Assembly: GCA_035471925.1 (NCBI GenBank)
Contig: DATIPO010000147.1
Coordinates: 22,932 to 86,931, forward strand
Length of the DNA: 64,000 nt
Direction of reading: 5' to 3'
From: JANQFM01 sp035471925
Lineage (GTDB): Bacteria > Acidobacteriota > UBA6911 > RPQK01 > DATIPO01
The notes under the pieces were generated by a model, which did no database searches, was not told the origin of the DNA, and was given only the letters and a program-made list of their open reading frames with translations. Each line of letters begins with the position of its first letter. The stretch's first letter is position 1. Below are positions 52,086 to 60,745 of the stretch, piece after piece. Made by a program: the position numbers and the translations under genes.

Positions 52086-54103
52086 TATTGGTCTCCTTTG
52101 GCCCCCGCCGAGCCGGACTCGACCCGAATCACGGCGAAGGGAGATTCGTTGTAAGCCAAGCCCAGCGAAGTGCTGGAGGCGAATGCGTAATAGATTCCTG
52201 ATTGCGCGGGCTTGAGAGTGACTTGATAGAGTCCGGGAGAAGCCTCTTCAGCCCAGCTTCGCCGCTGTTCCAGTCCCGGGGCCCGGAAAGTCAGTATGCG
52301 CAGGTCTTCCAGGCCTTCGATGGCGGTTCCTGAAACAGGATCCTTGAGGCGGAAGCGAAGAACTGTCTCCTCTCCGGCCCGGGCCGCCATGATGGTGTTC
52401 AAGGGCTCCACGAGAGGTTGCCGGTTTGCCCTGCGCTTGGCCTCCAGTTCTGGATTGGGCGCAACCTTGACACTGAAGCAGTGGACGATTCGCGGCGAAT
52501 CGAGGAAGAAGGCCAATTCGTAGTCTCCCGGACGGCGAAGCATGGAGGAGGTGCCGTAGAGTCCCGGTTCGAATTCCGTCAGGGAACGGTCCACGGCCAT
52601 GACGGCGCGCGGCTGGCGGCCGTAGTTCTGAAAATGGCCCATGGGAGCGGCCATCCCCTCCCGGTAGTAGTAGATGGCGGTGTCGGCCGCGTTGGCGACC
52701 AGAACCGCGGTGGCGCCGGGCGCCTGGACGATGGTGTCGGCGGCGGCGGGCATGACCTTGCCCAGCGGCGAGCGTCCTCCGGGGAAATCGATGACGGGCA
52801 CGGGCGCGCCCTCTTCTCCCAGTTCCTTGAGGGGAATCATGAGGATCAGCTCGCTTTCACGGTGACGAATGTAGGCGATCTCGTCGGTAAACGACACCTG
52901 ATCGGGATCCTCCTCGGTGCTTCCGGTCTGCACCACCTTATTGCGGGAAGCGTCGATGATGTTGACCAAGTCGTGCTCAGGGTTGACCACGAAGGCCAAG
53001 TTGGGGCGCGTGCTGAAGCGGATTTGGGTGGCGCCCGGCTGCACGGTGATGCGCGAGCGCACTTGATGGCTGTGACCGTCGATGACGGCCACCGATCCGC
53101 TGGGATCCAGGGCGTAGAGGGCCTGGGCCGTATCGGAGAAAGCGATCGAAACCACCGCTTCGCCCACTTCCACAGTAGCTTTTTCGCTCAGTTCGCGGAT
53201 GTCGAAAACCGAGATCGATCCGTCCCCGCCGTTGGAGACGAAGGCGTAGCGTGAATCAGGCGTGAAAGCCAGTTCGTGCTTTCCCGCAGCCGTTGCGAAG
53301 ACGGCCTTGCGTTGCAGGCTGGAGGTGTCGAATACGGCCACTCCGGAGCTAGATCCAGAATCGGCGCCAGCGTGGAAGGAGGCCCAGACATAGCGCCCGT
53401 CGGGCTGGACCGCCACGCGGGAGACGCCTTCAGCGGCCTCCAGGTTGGTCTTGACGTCCCAGGTCGAGAGGTCGACGACCGCCACTTTTCCGGCTTCAGG
53501 CATGGCCACGTAGAGGGCCTTGTTGGGACGGTCCAGGGCCCAGTCCTCGCCCGGACTCTCAAGATGGATCAAGTCGAGCAGCTTGGTGGTCCCGAAGCCG
53601 AAGAGGGGGTCGACCACGGTGATGCTGTTGTCGCTGTTGAGGGCCAGCACGTGGTAGACGTTGAAATCGACTTCGGCCCGCGAGATGAGGCTGCCGCTCA
53701 GAAAGGCGCCGACGCGCTCACTGCAGGTTTCGGACTCGGAGGCGTTTTCCGGCACCCGGTCCATCCAGGCCGCGGGAAAGACTCCGCCCAGGGGAAGTTC
53801 GCTGTTGGTGTCGCGGATGCGGAAGCTGAGGTCTACCTCGTCGCCTTCACGGAGAGGCTGGCCGGGCTCCAATTGGCCTTCCGCCGGCCGCATTTTGAAT
53901 TCAACGCGGATCCCTTCTTGTTCAAAGGAGCCCTCGTAGGAATAGGCCCCCTGGGCCGAGGCCTGTTCTTGAGAGGCTTTCTCGGGGGCTTTTTGGGCGG
54001 ATTCCTCTGGCGGGGCCTCTTGGGAGGGCGATGAGGCTGTTTGAGACTGGGCGGAGAGCGATCCGCTCACCATCAACAGCAGCGTCAGGAATAAGGTTTT
54101 CAT
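52085..54103 (-). CDS. secreted YVTN/YncE-like beta-propeller protein
   Basis: 672 residues. A signal peptide (FLTLLLMVSGSLSAQ) and a Gln/Ser/Pro/Ala-rich spacer (to about 50) lead to an N-terminal beta domain, then a seven-bladed propeller with repeats ending in VAVVDLST, VAVFDTSS, ISVFDIRE, VAVIDGHS and VNIIDASR. A C-terminal beta domain (about 540-672) follows. Such propellers bind partners or substrates and often accompany redox enzymes. Between the giant oxidase and two SCO genes it may be a partner or assembly factor. A strong hairpin separates it from the oxidase gene. Confidence 0.88.
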   Translation of the reverse strand: MKTLFLTLLLMVSGSLSAQSQTASSPSQEAPPEESAQKAPEKASQEQASAQGAYSYEGSFEQEGIRVEFKMRPAEGQLEPGQPLREGDEVDLSFRIRDTNSELPLGGVFPAAWMDRVPENASESETCSERVGAFLSGSLISRAEVDFNVYHVLALNSDNSITVVDPLFGFGTTKLLDLIHLESPGEDWALDRPNKALYVAMPEAGKVAVVDLSTWDVKTNLEAAEGVSRVAVQPDGRYVWASFHAGADSGSSSGVAVFDTSSLQRKAVFATAAGKHELAFTPDSRYAFVSNGGDGSISVFDIRELSEKATVEVGEAVVSIAFSDTAQALYALDPSGSVAVIDGHSHQVRSRITVQPGATQIRFSTRPNLAFVVNPEHDLVNIIDASRNKVVQTGSTEEDPDQVSFTDEIAYIRHRESELILMIPLKELGEEGAPVPVIDFPGGRSPLGKVMPAAADTIVQAPGATAVLVANAADTAIYYYREGMAAPMGHFQNYGRQPRAVMAVDRSLTEFEPGLYGTSSMLRRPGDYELAFFLDSPRIVHCFSVKVAPNPELEAKRRANRQPLVEPLNTIMAARAGEETVLRFRLKDPVSGTAIEGLEDLRILTFRAPGLEQRRSWAEEASPGLYQVTLKPAQSGIYYAFASSTSLGLAYNESPFAVIRVESGSAGAKGDQ

Positions 54104-54156
54104 ATTTCATTCTCGCTTCAAACGGCAGGTTCTGAGAAAGGCTGGAAACAAAGAGA

Positions 54157-54184
54157 GCCGGCGGGCTCGCGCGAGCCCGCCGGC
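54157..54184 (-). terminator. perfect palindrome and U-rich tail after the oxidase gene
   Basis: The arms GCCGGCGGGCTCGC (54157-54170) and its exact complement (54171-54184) form a 28-bp perfect inverted repeat. On the minus strand it lies 22 bases after the oxidase stop and is followed by TCTCTTTGTTTCC. It probably ends or attenuates transcription before the beta-propeller and SCO genes. Confidence 0.65.
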
Positions 54185-54206
54185 CTGGATTCGGCGACTT
54201 CCTCCT

Positions 54207-57200
54207 TTAGAATTCGTCTTCGGTGAGACTGATGGGGCTGGTGCGCGGCCCGAGGACGCGCATCAGACCCCAGAGTCCTCCGTCGAAGAGGAAGGAGGGC
54301 TGGTCGCGGTAGAGGTAGTCTCCCTTGATGCCGAACTCGCCTCCGGCGCCGTTGATGAGGAGGGCGTCGAAGTGGTTGGTGGGTCCGTGGCCCATCTTGG
54401 CCCCTTCCCAAAGGGAGAGGGCGTTGAAGCCCAGTTCCGTCGAGTCGTTGACGTAGGGCTCTTGCTGCCAGATGTGTCCGTGGACCTGGAAGACGTGGTT
54501 GCGCTGGTTGCCCGCAGGCTTGAGGACGCGGAAGCGCACGTCGTCTCCCGCACGAGCGTAGAAGAGCGGCGTTTCAGGATCGCCACCCACCTGACCGTTG
54601 GTGAGGATGTCGGTGATGACAAGATCACGCGTCTCGGTCAAAGGTGCGTCGGGTCTGAAGCCGAAACGGAACCACATGGGCTCGGTGCGGTAGTTGAAGG
54701 CCTTCTGGGCTGAGTCTTCAGGATCCTCCGACTCGGCCAAGTTGGGCACGGCGTTGGCATCGCCGTCCTCGGCGTTGCCGCATCCGTCGCAGCGCAGGTT
54801 GACGTCGCTCTGATAGATCAGGGTGAATTCGCGGAAGAATACACCTTCAGGCGTCCTGACCGTGGCCGCGGCACGGGAACAGCGGGGCTGTCCGTGCTGG
54901 CCGCAGGTCGAGCGATCGGCGTCTTCGCGCCATTGGGCGCCTTCAGGCTCGATCAAAAGGGCTCCGATGGCGCCCTTGTGAGGCTGCTTGATGCGGTCAG
55001 CCGGAATCAAATTGATGGCGCCGAACTCGATGGGCGGATTATCAACGGTTCCGTCGTCGTTGATGAAAATGTCGCCCGCATACCAACGGTAGCTCACCGT
55101 GTGGCCGGGATCGGCGGTCTGGATCTGATTGATTCCGACGTTATTGCCGTCGTCGCGGCTGACATCGTAGAAGACCAACTGGGGATGCAGGCCGACCTTG
55201 TTGGAAGGCCTGATCTGGTTGGCGTTGAAGTTCTCCACGATCATGGGCAGCGTGAAGAAGCCGTCCTGATCAGGAGGATGGTTGGGCAGCCGGTTTTCCA
55301 GCTTGACCTCGATGCAGTCGCCCGCGTTAGCGCGCAGGATCAGAGGCTCGGGCTCCAGATGCGACAGCAGTTTGCCGTTGGCGTCCAGATCGGAGGCTCT
55401 GACGTACATGATGGCATGGGGATCTCTCAGGGGACCCCAGTTCTGGTTGCCGGGGCGCCTGTTGTAGATCAGCGGTCCACCCAGGATATCCCGGGCCAGA
55501 GCCGCCACCACCTTGAAGCCGCGCACTGGCGCAGACTTGGGGCAGACGCCGTTGAAGCGTCCCTGCTCACCCTCCGCCACTTCCTTGCGGCCGGCGGGAT
55601 TGTTGGGCAGGGGCAGGATGTCGGAGTTCTGAGCGCGCGAGACGCGGATCAGTCCCCACAGCCCGTTCCACAGGTCGTCGCTGGAAGATCCGGCGGCGTA
55701 GAGGTGGTCGGCATGAGCCTGGACGGGATTCTTGACCAGTTGGGGAACGATCATCTCGAAGTGCTCCGAGATTCCCATCATCTGCGAATTGCGGTAGCCC
55801 GAATCGGTCCAAGAAGGCTCGAAGAGCCACTTGATGCCGTTGACGCTGAAGTTGTGTCCTTCTTCGTGGGCCCCTACCAGAGTCCTGATCTGGACCCGGT
55901 CGGCCTCCAGGACCTGCATCAGCGGCGTGAACGGGTCACGCGGCCGCACACCGCCGGTCAAGGGCGGATAGAAGTTGGGCTGCACGTTGAAGCGGGCGTC
56001 GGCCCGGTTGACGCGTGAGGAGAAGGCCAAGGCCAGATCTCCGGCGTCTCCGCCAGCCTGTTGATTGGTGAGCGGGTCGCGCGTCCTCAAAGCCAGAGGC
56101 TCGTTGCGGTAGTTGACCACCATGGTTCCCGGCTCCTCGGCAGAGACGGCTTCGGGGCAGGGAGGCTCGGGTGGATCGAGTCCCATTTCCTCGAGGATCG
56201 CCAAGCCCTCTGCAGTGACGGGACAGTTGTCGACCTTGGCCAGCAGGAAGGGCAGTCCCACTTCCTTCTTCCCTGGCGGGTTGATGGAGAATTCGAAGCA
56301 GTCGAATCCCAGTCCGGGTACGCCGATGCCGTTGCACATGCCGGGCTGCTGTCCGTCGGGGAGTCCGGCCCACTCGTTGGGGAAGGTGGGTCCTTGCCCC
56401 TGATCGAGATTGGCGTGGCTGTCGTCCTGGTAGGCCAGTCCGAAGTCGGCGAACTCCAGGAGGAATTCGCGGTAGCTGTCCTGATCTTCAGGACCCGCCA
56501 GGATGTCGGCGCGCCATGAGGTGGGTCCGCCGTCGAAACGGCTTCCCAAGATCACGCCGGTAACGGGATCGCGCCACTTGGAGGTCTCGGGTTCCACCAC
56601 AAGTCCGGCATAGAGTCCGGCCTGCTGATGGGTGGACGGTCCGAAGTGGTCGTGGGTGAAGACCGTACGCAGGGTTCGGTCGTCGCCCGCCAGATTGAGA
56701 ACGTCGTCAGCATACCAGCGCTGAACGGTGGTCTGCGCGCCCCAGAAGCGCCTGTCTTGGAGCTTGTCGTCAAAGAAGGGGTGGGGCTGGGCCACGGGGC
56801 AGACGAAAGTTCCGTCGCGGGGATCGCCGCCGAACTCGTCTCCGTGACAACCATTGTGGGCGCGGATGGCGTGGATGCGCTCGCGCACCTCGTCGGGACT
56901 GAAGCTGCCGTCCTCGTAGTTCCATCCGTTGGCGGCGCCGTCAGAAGCCAGCACGTCGAACTTCACCAAGTGGATGTGCTGTCCCAGGATGTCGGTGGGC
57001 GTCCGCACCTGGAAGTCGTCCAACTCGTAGATGTTGGGCACCAGGTTGGTGAGGTAGTAGCTGATGCAGTCGCCGCTGTTGGCGCGGAAGAAAAGCGGCT
57101 CGGGAGGCCGCACGCCGTCGAAGGTGTCGACCACATCTCCCCACAGCGAAATCATGCGCAGTTGGGGATAGTGCCAGCCCGCCTTGTTGTAGATGACGTC

Positions 57201-59450
57201 CAACTGGATGTCGGCCGCCTTGTATTCGCGAGGGAAGGGCACCTCCTGCATCTGCTGGGTGTCGAAATGCTCGATCTGGGGAATGGCATCGCCTAACTGA
57301 AAGCCCTTCTCCAGGCATTCGGGATAGAGCGGTCCGCCCACACGGCACTCCAGCATGCAGGGCTCGGCGTAAGGAGCTCCATGTTGGCGGGGAAGTCCGT
57401 TGGCGATGAACTGCGAAGGCGAGCCGTCGGTCAGGAAGGTGGAGTGGCGCCGCTGCTCGTGAAAGCGCATGGCCACTTCTTCCACCGGATGCCCGTTCTC
57501 ATCGATTTCCAAGGCCTCGACTCTTTCCAATTCCTTGGTGAAGTCCAGGCGCGTCTCGATGTGCAGGGCCTCGCCTTCCAGGAGGATGTGGCGAGGCAGT
57601 CCGCCGTCGTCGATGGTGTCCAAGGGCGGGTGAGGCGCCCTGGAACCGGCCGCTCCGGGCACCCAGAAGGGATAGCCTGGATTGCCCAGTCCGGGGATGT
57701 CGGCGGGCGTCAGGTCGCGCACGAAGGTACCGTTGATCTGAACCTGGCCTCCTCGGTTGGGAAGGCGCGGGTCAGGGGCGACGGTCACGCGGGCTCCCGG
57801 CGCGGGCGCCATGGGCTGGCCCGGAATGGGGACCAAGCCCGGAATGGGAGTTCCCCGTTCGATCTCTCCGTCGGGGAGGCGTCGGGTACCGTCCTCGAAG
57901 ACATCATGCACGCGCCACAAAGCCCACATGCCCTGAGCGAAGTGGGGATAAAAGTGGCAGTGGAAGATGGAGTCGCCCACGGCAGCGTTGCGGTTGCCCG
58001 ATCCGTTGTAGGTCATCTCCAGGGTGAAGGAGCTGCCGGGTCCGATGGCTTGGCTGTCGAGATAAGCCGAGTTGTCGGAATCAGGAGCGTAGAGCCACTG
58101 GTGGGTATGTTGGTGATGGATGTGGTGTTCCTTCGACCCTCCATGGAGAATGCGGAACTTGACATGATCGCGCAAGTAGGCGTGATAGACGTTGGAGGGG
58201 TCGGCGGGATAGAGCGCCTCGTTGGCGCGGCAATTCGGATCGCCGACGCAGGCGTTGGCGGGGGTGTCCACAACCATGGCGGGATCGCCCACCGTCCAGG
58301 AACTGAGGAAGAACTCCTCATACTTGCATCCCACGCAGTCACGCATGGGTCCCACGTCGAAGCGGTTGGCCAGAATCTCGGCCCCGATGCCTCCCGTTCC
58401 GTAGTTGATGGCGAAGGCGTCGCGGACGCTGTGCAGGGTGTGTTGGAGAATCGGGTCCTCGAAGATGTCGAAGGCCTGCACGGCTCCGATCTCGTCGTGA
58501 TACATGATGGTGAATTCACGGAAGCTGCGTCCGCGGTCGGGATAGACGGGATTCTTCCTGGCCTTGAACGGACCCTCGATGATGGCCGTCAGATCAGAAT
58601 GCACGATGCGTCCCGCTTGCAGCATCTGAAAGACCGGGCGTCCGGCCTGAGGGTGCCCGTTGGGATAGACCTTGTTGAAATCGAGGATAGGCTGTCCCTG
58701 GGGCGTGCGTGCAATGGTCGCGATGCGCATGTCCCGCGCCGTCACTTGGCTGCGGATCCAGTTGGTGCCTCTGGGCTCCACGTTCACCGCTCCAAAGAGT
58801 CCGGCGTTCATCTGTCCGCCGTCGCCCTCTCCGGTAGTGGTTGCGCCGCTGCTGTAGAAGACGTGCTGGCCTTCCTTCTCGGCGAAAAGGACGTAGCGGG
58901 CCGTGCCTCCCGGAGGCACCACGCCGTTGCCGGCGTTGCCGTTGGTTCCCACCCGCGATCCGTCATCAGCGATGGAAGTGACGAGTTGCAGCCCCACCAC
59001 GTGGATGGATGCATCTCGAGTTGCCACCTGTTCGTCATCGCGCCGGACCGGATCAAGCAGATTCTGAAACCGGATATGGAGACAGTCGCCCTCGTTCATA
59101 CGCAGCACCAGAGGCCGGGGACGCTTGGTTTCACGCAAGTCGACGCGGCCCTCCTGACACTGCACGTGAGCGCAACTGTTGGTAGGCACCGACTGATCGG
59201 CGCCGACGGGAAAGACGTCCCGGGCCAAGGCGTACATCATGCCCTGAGGCTGCATCGCGCCCAGGCGGTTCCAAAAGAAAACCTTGTCGAACGCCACCAC
59301 GTGAGCCGAAATCTGACGCTGGCAGCTTTCGCCCCCGGGCGTCCCGACTTGAGCCTGCACGCTGACGGGCAGAAAGACGGTTGTCAACAGTACGAAAAGT
59401 ACCGTCCTCCAGAGCCGGGCCCAGTGAAATCTTTGTTCTTGGGTGCTCAT
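54207..59450 (-). CDS. giant three-module (six-cupredoxin) multicopper oxidase
   Basis: 1747 residues with a signal peptide (VLFVLLTTVFLPVSVQAQ). Three tandem modules (about 45-520, 740-1270, 1310-1740) each have two cupredoxin domains, shown by repeated blocks such as PLxLRANxGDC (113-123, 785-795, 1369-1379) and a GLWGLxRV-type end (1263-1270, 1725-1732; degenerate in module 1, MWALWRV). Copper sites: HxxHxH at 445-450, HCHxxxHxxxxM at 497-508, HIH at 825-827, HDH at 933-935. This order (C-D-A-B) is permuted relative to laccases. Secreted, and likely oxidises a metal or organic donor with O2. Its size and companion SCO genes recall the MnxG manganese oxidases, so Mn(II) is a candidate substrate, unproven. 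AGGAGGA, 9 bases before the ATG, supports the start. Confidence 0.92.
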   Translation of the reverse strand: MSTQEQRFHWARLWRTVLFVLLTTVFLPVSVQAQVGTPGGESCQRQISAHVVAFDKVFFWNRLGAMQPQGMMYALARDVFPVGADQSVPTNSCAHVQCQEGRVDLRETKRPRPLVLRMNEGDCLHIRFQNLLDPVRRDDEQVATRDASIHVVGLQLVTSIADDGSRVGTNGNAGNGVVPPGGTARYVLFAEKEGQHVFYSSGATTTGEGDGGQMNAGLFGAVNVEPRGTNWIRSQVTARDMRIATIARTPQGQPILDFNKVYPNGHPQAGRPVFQMLQAGRIVHSDLTAIIEGPFKARKNPVYPDRGRSFREFTIMYHDEIGAVQAFDIFEDPILQHTLHSVRDAFAINYGTGGIGAEILANRFDVGPMRDCVGCKYEEFFLSSWTVGDPAMVVDTPANACVGDPNCRANEALYPADPSNVYHAYLRDHVKFRILHGGSKEHHIHHQHTHQWLYAPDSDNSAYLDSQAIGPGSSFTLEMTYNGSGNRNAAVGDSIFHCHFYPHFAQGMWALWRVHDVFEDGTRRLPDGEIERGTPIPGLVPIPGQPMAPAPGARVTVAPDPRLPNRGGQVQINGTFVRDLTPADIPGLGNPGYPFWVPGAAGSRAPHPPLDTIDDGGLPRHILLEGEALHIETRLDFTKELERVEALEIDENGHPVEEVAMRFHEQRRHSTFLTDGSPSQFIANGLPRQHGAPYAEPCMLECRVGGPLYPECLEKGFQLGDAIPQIEHFDTQQMQEVPFPREYKAADIQLDVIYNKAGWHYPQLRMISLWGDVVDTFDGVRPPEPLFFRANSGDCISYYLTNLVPNIYELDDFQVRTPTDILGQHIHLVKFDVLASDGAANGWNYEDGSFSPDEVRERIHAIRAHNGCHGDEFGGDPRDGTFVCPVAQPHPFFDDKLQDRRFWGAQTTVQRWYADDVLNLAGDDRTLRTVFTHDHFGPSTHQQAGLYAGLVVEPETSKWRDPVTGVILGSRFDGGPTSWRADILAGPEDQDSYREFLLEFADFGLAYQDDSHANLDQGQGPTFPNEWAGLPDGQQPGMCNGIGVPGLGFDCFEFSINPPGKKEVGLPFLLAKVDNCPVTAEGLAILEEMGLDPPEPPCPEAVSAEEPGTMVVNYRNEPLALRTRDPLTNQQAGGDAGDLALAFSSRVNRADARFNVQPNFYPPLTGGVRPRDPFTPLMQVLEADRVQIRTLVGAHEEGHNFSVNGIKWLFEPSWTDSGYRNSQMMGISEHFEMIVPQLVKNPVQAHADHLYAAGSSSDDLWNGLWGLIRVSRAQNSDILPLPNNPAGRKEVAEGEQGRFNGVCPKSAPVRGFKVVAALARDILGGPLIYNRRPGNQNWGPLRDPHAIMYVRASDLDANGKLLSHLEPEPLILRANAGDCIEVKLENRLPNHPPDQDGFFTLPMIVENFNANQIRPSNKVGLHPQLVFYDVSRDDGNNVGINQIQTADPGHTVSYRWYAGDIFINDDGTVDNPPIEFGAINLIPADRIKQPHKGAIGALLIEPEGAQWREDADRSTCGQHGQPRCSRAAATVRTPEGVFFREFTLIYQSDVNLRCDGCGNAEDGDANAVPNLAESEDPEDSAQKAFNYRTEPMWFRFGFRPDAPLTETRDLVITDILTNGQVGGDPETPLFYARAGDDVRFRVLKPAGNQRNHVFQVHGHIWQQEPYVNDSTELGFNALSLWEGAKMGHGPTNHFDALLINGAGGEFGIKGDYLYRDQPSFLFDGGLWGLMRVLGPRTSPISLTEDEF

Positions 59451-59912
59451 ATTAATGAATCCTCCTACTCAGAACGCGGGAGAGACTGCTCCCGTGGCAG
59501 CGTCGAAGCCTGGGCCGTGAAGAATACCGGCGCGTCGACCCGCCTCCGGTCGACCGACACGGAGGCGCGGCCAGGGGCAAGACTGCTGGCCAGCCTGGCT
59601 TCTCCATAAAAGTTGAGTTGCAAGAAGCCTTATGATGGACCACCATTTATTGGCCGTAAATTGGACCATGGGCGCAAATCCTTCACGACCATAGTCTCAC
59701 CCACCGCGACTAAGGTCGCAGTCGCTGGTCCTGCCAAGGAAGTTACGGCGGGTGAGTCGGTACTGTGCGGCCAGAAGATGCCGATTGGAGTCCTCGCAGG
59801 ATATCAAAGCGGTTCTGTCCGCCAGCCGAAGGGCATGCTAGTCTGCCAAGTCGCCGACCGGCGTTCACAAACGTCGGGGAGGTCGGGCGGCGTTATAGGA
59901 GGATTGGAAATA
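59451..59912. other. divergent control region between the oxidase and DUF2911 genes
   Basis: 462 bases. It includes TGGACCA copies near 59636 and 59662, a long stem (CTCACCC near 59696 with GGGTGAG near 59750, enclosing a GCGAC/GTCGC hairpin) and a CCGACC/GGTCGG hairpin near 59855-59886, before the DUF2911 ribosome site. An open plus-strand frame crosses it but shows no family features. No standard riboswitch is recognised. Confidence 0.45.
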
Positions 59913-60530
59913 ATGAGCTTGTCCTTTTTTCTGCTTTGGGCCTCGGCTCTGGCCTCGGGACCCGTCCAGCAGTCCGCTGAGGACGCCAAGGCCTACGGGG
60001 TCTACGGGCAGGTCGTGGAAGAGCGGGCTTCCACCCGCATCGGCTACTGGTACCGCAACGTCAACGCGGGTTTGGGAGAAGTCGTCGTGACTTACGGACG
60101 TCCCCTGTGGAAGCCCGAATACGACCAGCAGTTCGACGCCATGACTCGGGGCAAGATGTGGCGCATGGGCGACAACTTCTGGTCGATCTTCGACACCCAG
60201 CTTCCGGTCACGCTGGGCGGCGTCGAGATCGAGCCTGGAATCTACTACCTGGCCGTCCGCCGCTCAGCCCAGGACGATTGGGAACTGGTCTTCGTCGACC
60301 AGCGCAAAGCCCGTCGCAAAATGCTCGACTCTTACGACGTCAGGACCCGTCCCCAAGAGATTCCCATCCTCTTTTCGGTTCCGCTCAACTTTGAGAAGAC
60401 CTCGGAGAAGGTCGAGAAGCTGACCGTGATCTTTGAGCTTGACAAGCCGGCCAAAGACCGCGGTCGTCTGCGGCTGACGTGGGGCGACTTCGCCCTCTCC
60501 GCCCCCATTGTCGTGGAAGTCACTCCATAG
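59913..60530 (+). CDS. DUF2911-family exported protein
   Basis: 205 residues from an ATG preceded by AGGAGGA. The frame is open to 59613 but the signal peptide (LSFFLLWASALASGPVQQS) starts here. The DUF2911 pattern is seen in VVTYGRPLWKP, KMWRMGDNFWSIFDTQLPVTLGGVEIEPGIYYLAVRR and DWELVFV. The fold is a small periplasmic beta domain of unknown role. It is divergent from the multicopper oxidase and may share its control region. Confidence 0.8.
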   Translation: MSLSFFLLWASALASGPVQQSAEDAKAYGVYGQVVEERASTRIGYWYRNVNAGLGEVVVTYGRPLWKPEYDQQFDAMTRGKMWRMGDNFWSIFDTQLPVTLGGVEIEPGIYYLAVRRSAQDDWELVFVDQRKARRKMLDSYDVRTRPQEIPILFSVPLNFEKTSEKVEKLTVIFELDKPAKDRGRLRLTWGDFALSAPIVVEVTP

Positions 60531-60745
60531 CCCCCATTTCTCACGGATTGTCTTGGGGGCCGCAGGCGCCGTGATGACAAGGCCTCGCAACCGAGGCCCG
60601 CGCTAACGTACTGCAGGGTAGGTTGAGCAGGCCGACCGAGGGCAACGCAGTCAGCGCCGATGGATGCGAACGCAGCAGACCACCTGGCAGAAATGCGGGC
60701 TCGGACCCCTTGGTGGCCAGCCAGTTCACGCCGAGTCAAGCGGCA

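Noticed and set aside
54207..59450. Firm naming of the oxidase as mnxG
   Set aside because: Size and SCO genes agree, but substrate and orthology cannot be shown without alignment, so no gene symbol was given.
57381..59609. 742-codon open frame on the plus strand
   Set aside because: It is antisense to the giant oxidase, has no family motif, and results from GC-rich codon use with few stops.
59641..59760. Cyclic-di-GMP-type or manganese (yybP-ykoY) riboswitch
   Set aside because: GCGCAAATCC and nearby stems looked suggestive, but the required core motifs are absent.
59613..59912. 100-residue N-terminal extension of the DUF2911 protein
   Set aside because: The signal peptide and AGGAGGA both mark 59913 as the start, and the extension has no protein features.
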